64,000 nt of DNA from Streptomyces sp. NBC_01716 (GTDB lineage Bacteria > Actinomycetota > Actinomycetes > Streptomycetales > Streptomycetaceae), in NCBI RefSeq assembly GCF_036248275.1, contig NZ_CP109181.1, forward strand, positions 4,712,001-4,776,000. The letters run 5' to 3'. The notes beneath the pieces were generated by a model that saw nothing but the letters and a program-made list of their open reading frames with translations, was not told where the DNA came from and made no database searches. Within the stretch, counting starts at the first letter, position 1. Each line of letters opens with the position of its first letter. Positions 8,172-17,075 of this stretch are shown here, in pieces. Both the position numbers and the translations under genes were made by a program.

Positions 8172-9305
8172 TCAGGACAGGGTGGGGACGATCTCGCGGA
8201 CCTTGGCCGCGATCTCGGTCGGGAGCGGGGCGTAGCCGGCCTCGCTCAGGACCTTCTGGCCCTCGTCGCTGACGGTGTAGTTGAGGAACGCCTTGACGCT
8301 GGGCAGGGTCTCGGCCTTGTTGCCCTTGTCGCAGGCGATCTCGTACGTCACCAGGATGATCGGGTAGGCACCCTCGGCCTTGGTGGCGTAGTCCAGCTCC
8401 AGGGCCAGGTCGCTGCCCGTGCCCTTGACCTTGGCGGCGGCGATGGCCTTGGAGGCGTTCTCCGTGGTGGCCTCGACCGGCGCGCCGGCGCCCGTGTCCA
8501 CCTTGACGGTGGTCAGGTTGCTGGCGGTCGCGTAGGAGAGCTCGAAGTAGCCGATGGCACCTTCGGTGTCCTTGACGCTGGACGCGACGCCGGAGGAGCC
8601 GCTGGCGGCCTGGCCGCCCTTGGCCTCCCACGACTTCGAGCTGTCGTCGTACTTCCAGTCGGCCGGGGCCGCGGCCTTGAGGTACTTGTTCAGGTTCTGC
8701 GTGGTGCCCGACTCGTCCGAGCGGTGGAAGGCCTGGATCGCGGTGCTCGGGAGCTTGGCGTCCGGGTTGAGGTCGGCGATCGCCTTGTCGTCCCACTTCT
8801 TGATCTTCGAGTCGAAGATCTGGGCGAGGGTCTGGGCGTCCAGGACGAGGCTGTCGACACCGGGCACGTTGAAGCCGATGGCGACGGGGCCGCCGACCAT
8901 CGGGAGGTTGATGCCCTTGCCGCCCTTGCAGACTTCCTCGGAGGCGGTGACTTCCTCGGGCTTCAGGGCGGAGTCGGAGCCCGCGAAGGCGACCTGGCCC
9001 TGCGTGAACTTGGTGATACCACCGCCGGAACCGATCGGCTGGTAGTTGATCTCGACGCCGGCGCAGGCCTGCTGGAAGTTCTTGACCCAGAGGTCCATCG
9101 CGTTCTTCTGGGCACTCGATCCGGCGGCAAGGATCTGGCCCTTGGCGTCGTCACACTTGATGCTGGACGCGGCCGCGGTCTTGTCGCCGTCGCCGGATTC
9201 CTTCGTGTTGTCGTCCGAGCCGCACGCCGAGAGAACCAGGGCGCCGGAGACGGCGAGGGCACCGAGCGCGGTGGCGCGCAGCCGGTTCTTGCGCTGAAGC
9301 TTCAC
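8172..9305 (-). CDS. pstS: Phosphate-binding lipoprotein PstS
   Basis: High-affinity phosphate-binding protein of the Pst importer, 377 residues, tethered outside the membrane. A basic start (KLQRKNRLR) and hydrophobic core lead to the lipobox LVLSAC. Ligand-binding segments are present: AAGSSAQ near the N-terminus of the mature protein, AFAGSDSAL, and RSDESGTTQNLNKYL. The start is the GTG at 9305, preceded by GGAAGGA. Upstream, four 11-base repeats at 9428-9467 form a PHO box, so PhoP-dependent induction in low phosphate is very likely. Confidence 0.97.
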   Translation of the reverse strand: MKLQRKNRLRATALGALAVSGALVLSACGSDDNTKESGDGDKTAAASSIKCDDAKGQILAAGSSAQKNAMDLWVKNFQQACAGVEINYQPIGSGGGITKFTQGQVAFAGSDSALKPEEVTASEEVCKGGKGINLPMVGGPVAIGFNVPGVDSLVLDAQTLAQIFDSKIKKWDDKAIADLNPDAKLPSTAIQAFHRSDESGTTQNLNKYLKAAAPADWKYDDSSKSWEAKGGQAASGSSGVASSVKDTEGAIGYFELSYATASNLTTVKVDTGAGAPVEATTENASKAIAAAKVKGTGSDLALELDYATKAEGAYPIILVTYEIACDKGNKAETLPSVKAFLNYTVSDEGQKVLSEAGYAPLPTEIAAKVREIVPTLS

Positions 9306-9427
9306 TTCGGGTGTTCCTTCCAGAAGCCGCCTGTGTGCGGTTGTTCGCACTTCTACGGCGGCGTGCGTCGAGTTGGTGGGTCCGGCGGTGTGCCGGTCAC
9401 CGTGTAAGGCCGAAATTAGGCAGATCA

Positions 9428-9467
9428 GGTGAAGTGGCTGACGGATGGGAGTGAACGGGAGGTGAAC
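9428..9467 (-). promoter_or_regulatory. PHO box (PhoP direct repeats) for pstS
   Basis: Read on the minus strand, the site holds GTTCACC (9461-9467), GTTCACT (9450-9456), a weak TCCGTCA (9439-9445) and CTTCACC (9428-9434). They are spaced exactly 11 bases apart. This is the direct-repeat pattern bound by Streptomyces PhoP. It also covers the probable start codon of the divergent gene at 9462. Confidence 0.88.
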
Positions 9468-10430
9468 CGTGACGGACAGCCTGGTGCGGCTCCGGCGCTG
9501 ATCGCGGCCCGACACGGCGTGGCGGCGGAGAATGTGCGCCCGATGCTGTCGGGGGTCGCGAACCGGGCATATCGCCTGGGGCCGGATCTCGTTCTGCGGG
9601 TCCCGCGTACGGAGGAATTCGTCGCGGACCTGGTGAAGGAGGCGGCGGTGATTCCCGTCGCGCGGGCGGCCGGTGTGCGTACGCCGGCGCTCGTCGCCTT
9701 CGACGACAGTCGTACGGTCGTGGACGTGCCGTACATGGTGCTGGAGCGGGCTCCGGGTGTCGACCTGGCGAGCCTCGGCGGTGGCGCCGGTGGGGTGGTG
9801 AGTGACGCGTCGCGTGAGGTGGGGGGCGTCTTCCGGGACGTGGGGCGGGACCTGGCCCGGCTGCACCGGGTGACGCCCGCGGGCGCGGGGGAGCCGGCCC
9901 GCGTTCCGGTGGAGTACGACCCCGATGCCGGGGCCCCGCACCGGCTGGTCGAGGGTCTGCTGGCGGACGGCATGCTCGACGCGGAGGCCGCGCGCTGGCT
10001 GGGTGGCTGGTTCGGCCGTCTTGCCGAGCGGATCCCCGATGGGGTGTCACACGTCCTCGTACACGGCGACATCGCCCCGCAGAACCTGCTCGTGACCCCG
10101 GGACCTCCCGGGCCGCTCACGCTCACGGGAATCGTCGACTGGGGCGACGCGATGTGGGCGGATCCGGCGGTCGAGTTCGCCAAGACACCGCTCTCGGGCG
10201 TCCCGGCGATGCTCGACGGCTACCGCGAGGGCGGTGCGGCGGACGGGGGTGAGTACGCCTTCGAGGCCCGCGTCCTGCGCTACCACCTCACCTGGGCGCT
10301 CGCCCGCCTGAGGAACCCCGCGCCGGTCCCGGGCGAGCGCCATTGGACGGCGCCCCCGGCCGCACGGCTGCTCGGCATCCTGCGGTTCTTCGCCTCCTCG
10401 CCGCCCGCGCCCTGGGCGGCTCTCGTCTAG
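9462..10430 (+). CDS. APH/choline-kinase-fold phosphotransferase
   Basis: 322-residue protein of the aminoglycoside phosphotransferase family. The N-lobe has MLSGVANRAYRLGPDLVLRV. The catalytic loop is LVHGDIAPQNLL (HxDxxxxN) and the metal site is IVDWGDAMWADP. These residues make it a plausible active kinase; the substrate is unknown and may be a sugar or other small molecule rather than an antibiotic. The GTG at 9462 is taken as start; an in-frame GTG at 9429 is also open. Either start lies on or next to the PHO box, so PhoP binding could block its transcription or translation. Confidence 0.85.
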   Translation: MNRDGQPGAAPALIAARHGVAAENVRPMLSGVANRAYRLGPDLVLRVPRTEEFVADLVKEAAVIPVARAAGVRTPALVAFDDSRTVVDVPYMVLERAPGVDLASLGGGAGGVVSDASREVGGVFRDVGRDLARLHRVTPAGAGEPARVPVEYDPDAGAPHRLVEGLLADGMLDAEAARWLGGWFGRLAERIPDGVSHVLVHGDIAPQNLLVTPGPPGPLTLTGIVDWGDAMWADPAVEFAKTPLSGVPAMLDGYREGGAADGGEYAFEARVLRYHLTWALARLRNPAPVPGERHWTAPPAARLLGILRFFASSPPAPWAALV

Positions 10431-10601
10431 CCGGCCGGCCCCGCCTATATCACCCGCCCCGTGCGGCTCGTGGTGGGGGTGATTACATCCATTTTCCAAC
10501 TCCCTGCTATGGAACGCCGGTTGGGCGGCGCCCACACTCGGAAGTGCCGGTGGCCGGCTCGTATTCGCGAGGGGTGTGCGGGCAGGGAGAGAGGGAGTGG
10601 G

Positions 10602-11048
10602 ATGGGAGTCAGGCACGAGGAAGCACGGCTCCGGGTGTGGATCGTCAGTTGTGTCGTCGGGGTGGCGATCCTGACCGTTTTCGGCACGTTCGTCTTCGGG
10701 GGCGCGGGGTGGATCACCGCACCGTTCCGGGGCGCGGCCGAGGAGCGGGAGGACACCGTCGGGTCGGGTGCCTTCCGGCAGTCGAGCTACCAGGAGTTCT
10801 TCGATCTGTGCGAGGCCGCGCAGAACGCCGAGGGTTCGATCGAGGCGCTCCAGGAGGAGCGGGACGCCGCTTCGGCCGCCCGCAGAGGCCAGATCGACCA
10901 GTCCATCACGGCCCTGAAGGCGACGCGGACCGAGTCGATCAACGAGTACAACTCGAAGGCCGCCCAGGAGCACCGCGCCCCCTTCCGCGACAAGGACCTG
11001 CCGTACCGCCTGAACGCCGGGGCCGACAAGACGACGTGCGCCAACTGA
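10602..11048 (+). CDS. Membrane-anchored coiled-coil protein of unknown function
   Basis: 148-residue protein with a single N-terminal membrane segment (about residues 11-33, IVSCVVGVAILTVFGTFVFG). A helical, charged domain follows, rich in coiled-coil-like text (EALQEERDAASAARRGQID). Two Cys lie in the outer part (FFDLCEAA and KTTCAN). The ATG at 10602 has a GAGGGAG site. It lies 34 bases before the lipoprotein gene, so the two are likely co-transcribed. No family recognised; an envelope role is inferred from topology only. Confidence 0.75.
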   Translation: MGVRHEEARLRVWIVSCVVGVAILTVFGTFVFGGAGWITAPFRGAAEEREDTVGSGAFRQSSYQEFFDLCEAAQNAEGSIEALQEERDAASAARRGQIDQSITALKATRTESINEYNSKAAQEHRAPFRDKDLPYRLNAGADKTTCAN

Positions 11049-11082
11049 GCACCGGCCTTCCGGGGAAATGGGGCAGCACAGC

Positions 11083-11661
11083 ATGAAGACGATCACTCGA
11101 ATCGCCATGGCCTCCGCGGCGGCGCTCACCCTGATGCTGGGTCTGGCCGCCTGCGAGGACGACTCCAGCCAGAGCAAGGAGACCAAGGCCAAGCAGAAGA
11201 GCTACGACCAGCTCGTGGCGAACCAGCCCGCCGGGAGGATGGAGTACTCGCCGACCCGGGAGGCCATCAACCAGTGGGTGAAGACCTGGGGCAAGAAGGG
11301 CAAGCTCAGCTACGTCTACATCCAGAACGCCAAGGGTGAGTACGGCTACTTCGTCATGAAGGGCATGCCGGTCGCGCGCTGCCAGATGCTCACGCCGACG
11401 GAGAAGGTGGACTCCGACACCAACGGCAAGGCGGTCGTGCCGCTGCCGGGTATGGACGGTACGTACTCGGCGGGCTCGATGTGCGACACGTACTACGGCT
11501 TCGATGCCACGACGGGCGTGTTCATGGAGTTCACGGTCGGGACGAACCAGTCGTTCTTCCTCTTCGACCGGCCGATGACGATGCCGGAGTACGCCAGTGC
11601 CAAGCAGCTGGGTCCGACCTCTGTGAAGGACGTGAAGGACGGCAGCGGGGTGAAGGACTGA
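11083..11661 (+). CDS. Lipoprotein of unknown function, partner of preceding gene
   Basis: 192-residue lipoprotein: MKTITRIAMASAAALTLMLG then lipobox LAAC. The mature part has a Lys/Gln-rich linker and a compact domain with YVYIQNAKGEYGYFVMKG, a Cys pair (ARCQ and SMCDTYYG) and an acidic/Lys tail. The start at 11083 is preferred over an ATG 15 bases upstream because it gives the clean signal peptide. Probably an operon with the membrane protein at 10602. The function is not evident. Confidence 0.75.
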   Translation: MKTITRIAMASAAALTLMLGLAACEDDSSQSKETKAKQKSYDQLVANQPAGRMEYSPTREAINQWVKTWGKKGKLSYVYIQNAKGEYGYFVMKGMPVARCQMLTPTEKVDSDTNGKAVVPLPGMDGTYSAGSMCDTYYGFDATTGVFMEFTVGTNQSFFLFDRPMTMPEYASAKQLGPTSVKDVKDGSGVKD

Positions 11662-11767
11662 GCCTGGGGCCGAGACCGCGTCCGGGGGTGTGCCCCGGCC
11701 GGTCGCGGCCTACGGCGCTGCCCTACCCCAGGGCCGGGGCTGCCCCCGGTACTGGGATCCCGCGCGA

Positions 11768-12474
11768 TCAAGTCATGTACTCCAGCTCGATCATGGCGGC
11801 TCGGCGTACGGCGAGGGCGAGTTCGTCCACGTCCAAGGCCGCGAGATACGTCACGAGCGCATCGCGCGTCTCCCGCACACGCTCGGCCAGCGCCGCGCCG
11901 CCGATGTCGCCCGGCGCGATGATCCGACGGAACGTGGGCTCCTCAATCGCACCCGCGACCAGCTTCTCGGCCAACCAGACCGGGGTGCGCTCCCGGATGG
12001 CGAACGTCAGGTGGACGCTGCCCTCGTCGGCGTCCACCACATGCGGATTGTGGACCCAGCCCCTCGGTAACAGGAGTGACTGCCCCGGGCGGAGGTCGAC
12101 CACCATGTCCGGTCCGGCAGCCTCCCAGTCCGGGATGTAGTTCTCGCGCCATACCCGCCAGGATTCGTTGAAGTCCCTCATCGGCGCTTCGACGGGTGGG
12201 CGCCACAGTTGCCACCGTTTGACGCCCGAGGACTGCACGATCACCGCCATCTGCTGATCCCAGTGGTGGCGAAGCCCCTGATTCGGCCGGGGGCTTTCAC
12301 CACTGCGATTTCGCTCGCGGGCACGCACCCGGTGGCGACGTAGTCATCGAGAGACGCCGAGGTCACGGTGCGGTCGAGTTCCGTGGTGTCGCGCTGGTAG
12401 ACGCGAGGTTCGTCCGGCCAAGAGGTCAACAGGTCGGCTACGCCGGTTTCCGGGAGCAGAAGGCTGAGCGACAT
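11768..12474 (-). pseudogene. JmjC/cupin oxygenase gene broken by internal deletion
   Basis: Remnant of an Fe(II)/2-oxoglutarate-type cupin (JmjC family). The 5' part starts at 12474 with an AAAGGA site and reads MSLSLLLPETGVADLLTSW through EIAVVKAPG. Near 12285 the frame shifts, and the protein resumes in another frame with NQGLRHHWDQQMAVIVQ through the 3' end. The iron ligands HxD (HHWD) and distal His (RGWVHNP) are kept. The stretch normally between the N-terminal part and HHWD, about 50-60 residues in proteins of this type as I remember them, is absent. An internal deletion out of frame is the simplest reading, so no full-length product is made. Confidence 0.75.
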
Positions 12475-12500
12475 GGCATCCTTTCCCGCCCGCTGGTCGG

Positions 12501-12950
12501 TCAGCGAGGCGGCAGCGGGCACGGGATCTCGGGGAGGAAGCGTTGCGGGCAGCACACGACCGAGAACGACACCAGATTCGAGGACTTGGTGTAGTGGACC
12601 CAGACGGCGTCGCTGCCCCGTCTGAGCGAGTCCTCCGCGTAGCCGACCTTCGTAGGCAAGTCGAGGTAGGCCCGCTTGCCGTCCTCACGTTCGAAGGGCA
12701 GATTCGCTCCGTAGGCCGTCTTCAGCCAGTCCAGGGCGTCGGGGAGATCCGTCCACGCGCGGTCCGCCGAAGTCTGAGTCCGGCGCGTCAGCCAGTGGCC
12801 GGTCTGCATGGGCGGCATCGTGGAGGAGAGGAACGCCCGGGTCTGCTCGTCGTTGGGGTGGGTCCCCGGGCGGCGTAGTCCTTCCTGCCCGTACGCGTTC
12901 CTGCTGCCGGTCCAGGGGCCGTACCCATGCCAGTGTCCTGACCAGCTCAT
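12501..12950 (-). CDS. Unknown protein in XRE/DUF397 operon
   Basis: 149-residue protein starting MSWSGHWHGYGPWTGSRNAY, with an AGAAAGG ribosome-binding site. It is rich in Trp, His and Tyr at the N-terminus and carries a CC pair in FSVVCCPQRFLPEIPCPL near the end. No membrane segment or known motif was seen. It sits between the DUF397-like gene and the broken JmjC gene, 26 bases upstream of the latter, so it was probably the JmjC gene's operon partner. Function unknown. Confidence 0.65.
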   Translation of the reverse strand: MSWSGHWHGYGPWTGSRNAYGQEGLRRPGTHPNDEQTRAFLSSTMPPMQTGHWLTRRTQTSADRAWTDLPDALDWLKTAYGANLPFEREDGKRAYLDLPTKVGYAEDSLRRGSDAVWVHYTKSSNLVSFSVVCCPQRFLPEIPCPLPPR

Positions 12951-13040
12951 CGGTGCCTTTCTTGGCGCGTCGTGGGCTGCACCCGGACAGCCCGAGTACA
13001 GCCCGCCTCGTGCTGAGCGTGCTGAGGAGGGCGGCCCTGA

Positions 13041-13310
13041 TCACAGCGTGAGGCCCTGTTTCCTCACCCACCCAACGGCGAACTCGTCGAGTTCCTTCTC
13101 GGTGAAGCGAAGCTCGCGGCCGGCGCCTTCAGGCTTGCTGTCGTGGAGGACGTACGAAGGCGCGGCGCCGGGAATCGCGGCGACCTCGACGCACGACTCG
13201 TGCTCGCCGCCCAGGTTGCCTCCGCAGAAGTTCTCGAACTCTGCTTCCTTGGCGGGGAGGTTGTAGATGGTCTTGAGCGGCTCGATCTCGACTTCTGTCA
13301 CGGTTGCCAC
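13041..13310 (-). CDS. DUF397-like small protein
   Basis: 89-residue protein. The N-terminal part MATVTEVEIEPLKTIYNLPA precedes a domain with FCGGNLGGEHESCVEVA and a C-terminal RELRFTEKELDEFAVGWV. The CVEVA...DSK...LRFT order is that of DUF397 proteins, which accompany XRE/DUF5753 regulators in Streptomyces. The GTG at 13310 follows GAGGTGATCACC. Located between the XRE gene and the unknown gene at 12501. Family members are thought to act with the regulator; a direct role has not been derived here. Confidence 0.75.
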   Translation of the reverse strand: MATVTEVEIEPLKTIYNLPAKEAEFENFCGGNLGGEHESCVEVAAIPGAAPSYVLHDSKPEGAGRELRFTEKELDEFAVGWVRKQGLTL

Positions 13311-13408
13311 GGTGATCACCTCGCGCTGTGTAACGCTTACCGACGTTGAGTAGAGCATCGGCCCATTCGGCTGCGGACCTCAACGAACTTCTACGGGCTT
13401 GCATGGAT

Positions 13409-14272
13409 TCACCCGAGCGCGTCACTCGCGGCCGTGATCAACTCGCGGGCGTTGGCTCCGTAGACCGCGATGTTGGACAGTTCTGTGAACGTGCGTGCGT
13501 ACTCGGCGACTTCACGCGGCTGCGTCACCGTAAGGCTGGCCGACACCAGTTCCACGGATGCCTGTGCGTCATCGAAAAGAGAGAAGGACTCCGTCGGCCA
13601 GGCATTGCCACGCTCGGCCCCCATGGGGATTACGCCGAGGCTCACGGACGGTTGGGATGCCGCTGCGACGAGATGGCCCAGTTGATCGCTCATGATGCGG
13701 GCATTTCCGATCACCGTGCGGAGAACCCACTCCTCAACGAGCATGGCGAATCGCTGATGGCCCGAGCGAAGGAGGCGTTGACGTTCCATCCGGGCCACGA
13801 CAGCGGCATCGACGTCATCCGGAGCATCCCGCAGTGCCACGACCGTGTTGAGTACCGCACGGGTGTAGTCCGGAGTTTGCAGCAGCCCGGGGACGACCCA
13901 TGACTGGTAGAAGCGGAAGCGCCGGGTTCTCTCGAAGAGGGGCAGTACGGACTGCTGTACCTGCTTGAGGCCGCCCCTGTCCAGGCGCCTCCACTCTACG
14001 TACATGCCTTCGATTCCACGCGCCGTCGCTATGAGGTCGGCGGTCTGATCCTCCGCATCGCACAGCCTGGTCCAGAGGCGGACGTCGGCGGCGGATGGTG
14101 GTGTCTTGCCGTTCTCGATGCGCGAGGTCTTCGACTCGTGCCATCCGGCCGCCGCGGCCAGAGCGCGCGCCGTCATGCCGGAGTCCTTCCGGATCTCGCG
14201 CAGGCGCGATCCGAGGGCCTTCTTGGCCTGCTGAACGCTTGACGACGGGGACGATGGCGACGACGGAGCCAC
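13409..14272 (-). CDS. XRE-family regulator with DUF5753-type sensor domain
   Basis: About 287 residues. The N-terminal helix-turn-helix has LGSRLREIRKDSGMTARALA and WHESKTSRIENGKTPPS. A long C-terminal domain includes FYQSWVVPGLLQTPDYTRAVL, VARMERQRLL and SLGVIPMG, hallmarks of the DUF5753 (Scr1-like) family. The start is uncertain: GTG at 14272 gives a Ser/Pro-rich tail and lacks a good ribosome-binding site. It follows the DUF6879 gene by about 30 bases and precedes the DUF397-like gene, the usual arrangement of these regulator/partner sets in Streptomyces. Confidence 0.88.
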   Translation of the reverse strand: MAPSSPSSPSSSVQQAKKALGSRLREIRKDSGMTARALAAAAGWHESKTSRIENGKTPPSAADVRLWTRLCDAEDQTADLIATARGIEGMYVEWRRLDRGGLKQVQQSVLPLFERTRRFRFYQSWVVPGLLQTPDYTRAVLNTVVALRDAPDDVDAAVVARMERQRLLRSGHQRFAMLVEEWVLRTVIGNARIMSDQLGHLVAAASQPSVSLGVIPMGAERGNAWPTESFSLFDDAQASVELVSASLTVTQPREVAEYARTFTELSNIAVYGANARELITAASDALG

Positions 14273-14301
14273 GGGGGAACCATGCCTGTTTCGCTCGTGG
14301 T

Positions 14302-14829
14302 TCAGGACGGCCTGTACTCCTCGTGTGGGACCGCCCGTTCCCACACCGCCTCGAAGGCCGCCGAACAGAGCCGGACGACGGCCGGATCGGCCGTGCGCTC
14401 CTCGTCCCCCTCCGGGGACAGTTCGCCTTCCCCGGTGAAGTGGAGGAACACGACCAGGCTGTCGTCGTACAGCCAGAAGTCGTTGCCAGGAAGGGCCAGA
14501 TCAGAGGCCCGGCGGCGGGGAAGCCAGCGGACTTGCTCGCCACCCGCGGCGTTGCCGGCCGTCAGATGACGTTCGAACCGGATGTAGTCACTGATCGGCT
14601 CGGAGACGATGCGAGCCCGCCGAACCTGTACGCCGCGAGCGGTGATCTCCCGCATCAACTCCTGCCAGGGACGCTGATCCGGGTCGCCTTCGGCGGAGAC
14701 GCTGCCCGGGTCCCGCTGCCAGGCGATGAAGCGAGGATCCGACCGCATGTAGCCGTCCCGCATCTCCAGGTGCACCGCCGAGCGCCTGGCCAGCCGGAAC
14801 AGTTCGTCAAACGTCGGTTCCGCCGCCAC
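14302..14829 (-). CDS. DUF6879-family protein
   Basis: 175-residue soluble protein. PTFDELFRLARRSAVHLEMR opens it, and VRRARIVSEPISDYIRFE and GNDFWLYDDSLVVFLHF follow, a pattern I associate with DUF6879 proteins encoded beside XRE/DUF5753 regulators. The GTG start at 14829 is preceded by GGAGG six bases upstream, and overlaps the end of the small gene at 14807. The biochemical role is unknown; constant linkage with XRE regulators suggests a two-part or three-part regulatory or toxin-antitoxin-like unit. Confidence 0.78.
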   Translation of the reverse strand: MAAEPTFDELFRLARRSAVHLEMRDGYMRSDPRFIAWQRDPGSVSAEGDPDQRPWQELMREITARGVQVRRARIVSEPISDYIRFERHLTAGNAAGGEQVRWLPRRRASDLALPGNDFWLYDDSLVVFLHFTGEGELSPEGDEERTADPAVVRLCSAAFEAVWERAVPHEEYRPS

Positions 14830-15034
14830 CGCTGACCTCCGGGAAGAACTTGACCATGTACTTGGGGATCTCGGCGACAGTCTCATGGTCGGGCAGATCC
14901 ATCTGGGACAGTCGCTCTTCGTCAAGCACCTTCAGACCTTGGACCAGGTACTTGTCCGCCACGTCGTCGTAGTACACGGTCGGGGACTTGCCTTCGGGAG
15001 AGTTCGGGTCCTTGCCGAGCAGGTGCAGGGCCAT
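14807..15034 (-). CDS. Small conserved partner of DUF6879/XRE genes
   Basis: 75-residue acidic protein, MALHLLGKDPNSPEGKSPTV at the start, then VYYDDVADKYLVQGLKVLDE and IPKYMVKFFPEV. It overlaps the start of the DUF6879 gene by 23 bases, so the two are translated together. It is the first gene of the minus-strand operon running to 11768. I recall similar small proteins in the same place in other Streptomyces; no function is known to me. Confidence 0.7.
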   Translation of the reverse strand: MALHLLGKDPNSPEGKSPTVYYDDVADKYLVQGLKVLDEERLSQMDLPDHETVAEIPKYMVKFFPEVSGGGGTDV

Positions 15035-15267
15035 GATGACCTCCAGTGTGTCGCGGCCGGCAATCTTTCTCAGGTTGCCCCGAACTCGTATGAGACGACA
15101 CGAACTTGCATGAACTTGCGCAGATTCGCCGATCCGGGGGCGTCTCCGCAGGGCAGCCGCGCAGGGCGGCTGGGGCGACCACCTGCGGTGAGACCTGCTG
15201 TTACGCTACTTCGCTCATCGTTCCCTATTTTCCTATTCTGGCGATGCTTGGAGTAGTATTCGTACAC

Positions 15268-15748
<481 letters not shown>

Positions 15749-15756
<8 letters not shown>

Positions 15757-16117
15757 TCTGCTCGTGGAACACCACGGCGTACCGGTGCTCGTCTGCGACG
15801 CCGGCGGCGCGCCGATCGCGACCGAGCAGGACGCGCTCGACCATCTGATCGGGGCGGCCTTCGCGGAGCCCGTCGAGCTGATCGCCGTCCCGGCGGAGCG
15901 GTTCGACGCGAGCTTCTACGACCTCAGCAGCGGTCTCGCCGGTGCGATCCTCCAGAAGTTCTCCAGTTACCGGCTCCGGCTGGCCGTGGTCGGGGACATC
16001 TCGGGTCATCTACGGGCCAGTTCGGCCCTGCCCGATCTCGTACGGGAGGCGAACCGGGGCCGGGACGTCTGGTTCGTGGCGGACCTGGAGGAACTCGTCG
16101 CGCGGCTCTCGGCCTAG
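15749..16117 (+). CDS. DUF4180 protein, partner of HTH regulator
   Basis: 122-residue protein. LIGAAFAEPVELIAVPAERF and FDASFYDLSSGLAGAILQKF match the DUF4180 pattern (STAS-like alpha/beta fold suspected). It overlaps the upstream HTH gene by eight bases, so they act together. The FYDLSSG...LQKF segment and the RLAVVGDISGHL strand are conserved features of the family. Possible role: modulating the HTH protein, as a sensor or anti-activator; inferred only from linkage. Confidence 0.82.
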
Positions 16118-16225
16118 GGCTCGTCCGGCGGATCACGGGCCGGGCCAGGGCCGGGCCGAGGCGAGGGCCGGCCAGTGCCCCGAATCGTGTTGACCGCCCC
16201 GGGCAGGCAGTGCTGGAGTCGGCAC

Positions 16226-16966
16226 GTGGACAGCATCCCCGCCAACCGGCGGCTCTGGAACCGGATCAGCAGCGCCTACCAGCACGAGCACGACCCGCGG
16301 ATCGGCGCCACACCCCGGCTGTGGGGCATGTATTCCATCCCCGACGCGCACCTGCACGCCCTGGGCGACGTCACCGGCAAGCGCGTCCTCGAACTCGGCT
16401 GCGGCGCCGGCCAGTGGTCCAGGGCGCTCGCCGCCGAGGGCGCCACCGTGATCGGGCTCGACCTGTCCGAAGCCCAACTCGCCGCAGCGGCCCTCGCGAT
16501 GGGGGCGGCCCGCTACCCGCTGGTGCAAGGCGCCGCCGAACAACTCCCCTTCGCCGCCGACAGCTTCGACCTGGTGTTCTGCGACTTCGGTGGGCTCAGC
16601 TGGGCGCCCCCGCACCTGGCCGTCCCGCAGGCCGCACGCGTCTTGGGCCGAGGCGGGCGCCTGGTGTTCAACGTCGCCAGCCCATGGTTCGAAGCTTGCT
16701 ACGACGAAGCCGTCAGCCGCGTGACCACGACGCTGCGGCAGGACTACTTCGGGCTGAACACCATCGCCGAAGACGACGGCGCGACCAGCTATCAGCTCAC
16801 CTACGGCGACTGGGTCAAGGTCCTGCGCGGCGCGGGTCTCATCATCGACGACCTCATCGAGCCGCGGCCCGAACTCGGAACACCCAACGGCTACAACGAA
16901 ACCGACCCACCCGACTGGGCGCACCGCTGGCCGGCGGAACTGCTCTGGGTAACCCACAAACCGTAA
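16226..16966 (+). CDS. SAM-dependent methyltransferase (class I)
   Basis: 246 residues with Methyltransf_11 motifs: VLELGCGAGQWSRAL (SAM-binding motif I), VIGLDLSEAQL (motif II acidic residue), and LVFCDFGGLSW. The GTG at 16226 has GGAG seven bases upstream; an in-frame GTG at 16175 would add 17 residues. The N-terminal segment ANRRLWNRISSAYQHEHDP and an unusual W-rich C-terminus (DWAHRWPAELLW) are family-typical. The substrate is unknown. It stands alone before a strong terminator. Confidence 0.88.
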   Translation: MDSIPANRRLWNRISSAYQHEHDPRIGATPRLWGMYSIPDAHLHALGDVTGKRVLELGCGAGQWSRALAAEGATVIGLDLSEAQLAAAALAMGAARYPLVQGAAEQLPFAADSFDLVFCDFGGLSWAPPHLAVPQAARVLGRGGRLVFNVASPWFEACYDEAVSRVTTTLRQDYFGLNTIAEDDGATSYQLTYGDWVKVLRGAGLIIDDLIEPRPELGTPNGYNETDPPDWAHRWPAELLWVTHKP

Positions 16967-17028
16967 GTTCCGCCACGCCGAGACGTGAAGGCATCCCCTC
17001 GCCGGACAGGTCATAGGCGTTCGCGAAA

Positions 17029-17060
17029 GGGCGGCGGGACGTGTGTCCGTCCCGCCGCCC
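17029..17060. terminator. Strong hairpin terminator
   Basis: GGGCGGCGGGAC pairs perfectly with GTCCCGCCGCCC across an 8-base loop, between the convergent methyltransferase and 5'-nucleotidase genes. Confidence 0.88.
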
Positions 17061-17075
17061 CTCCCCGCTCGGTGA

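Noticed and set aside
9428..9467. Simple ribosome-binding site/start region rather than PHO box
   Set aside because: Exact 11-base repeat spacing over four units on the pstS-coding strand is far better explained by PhoP sites.
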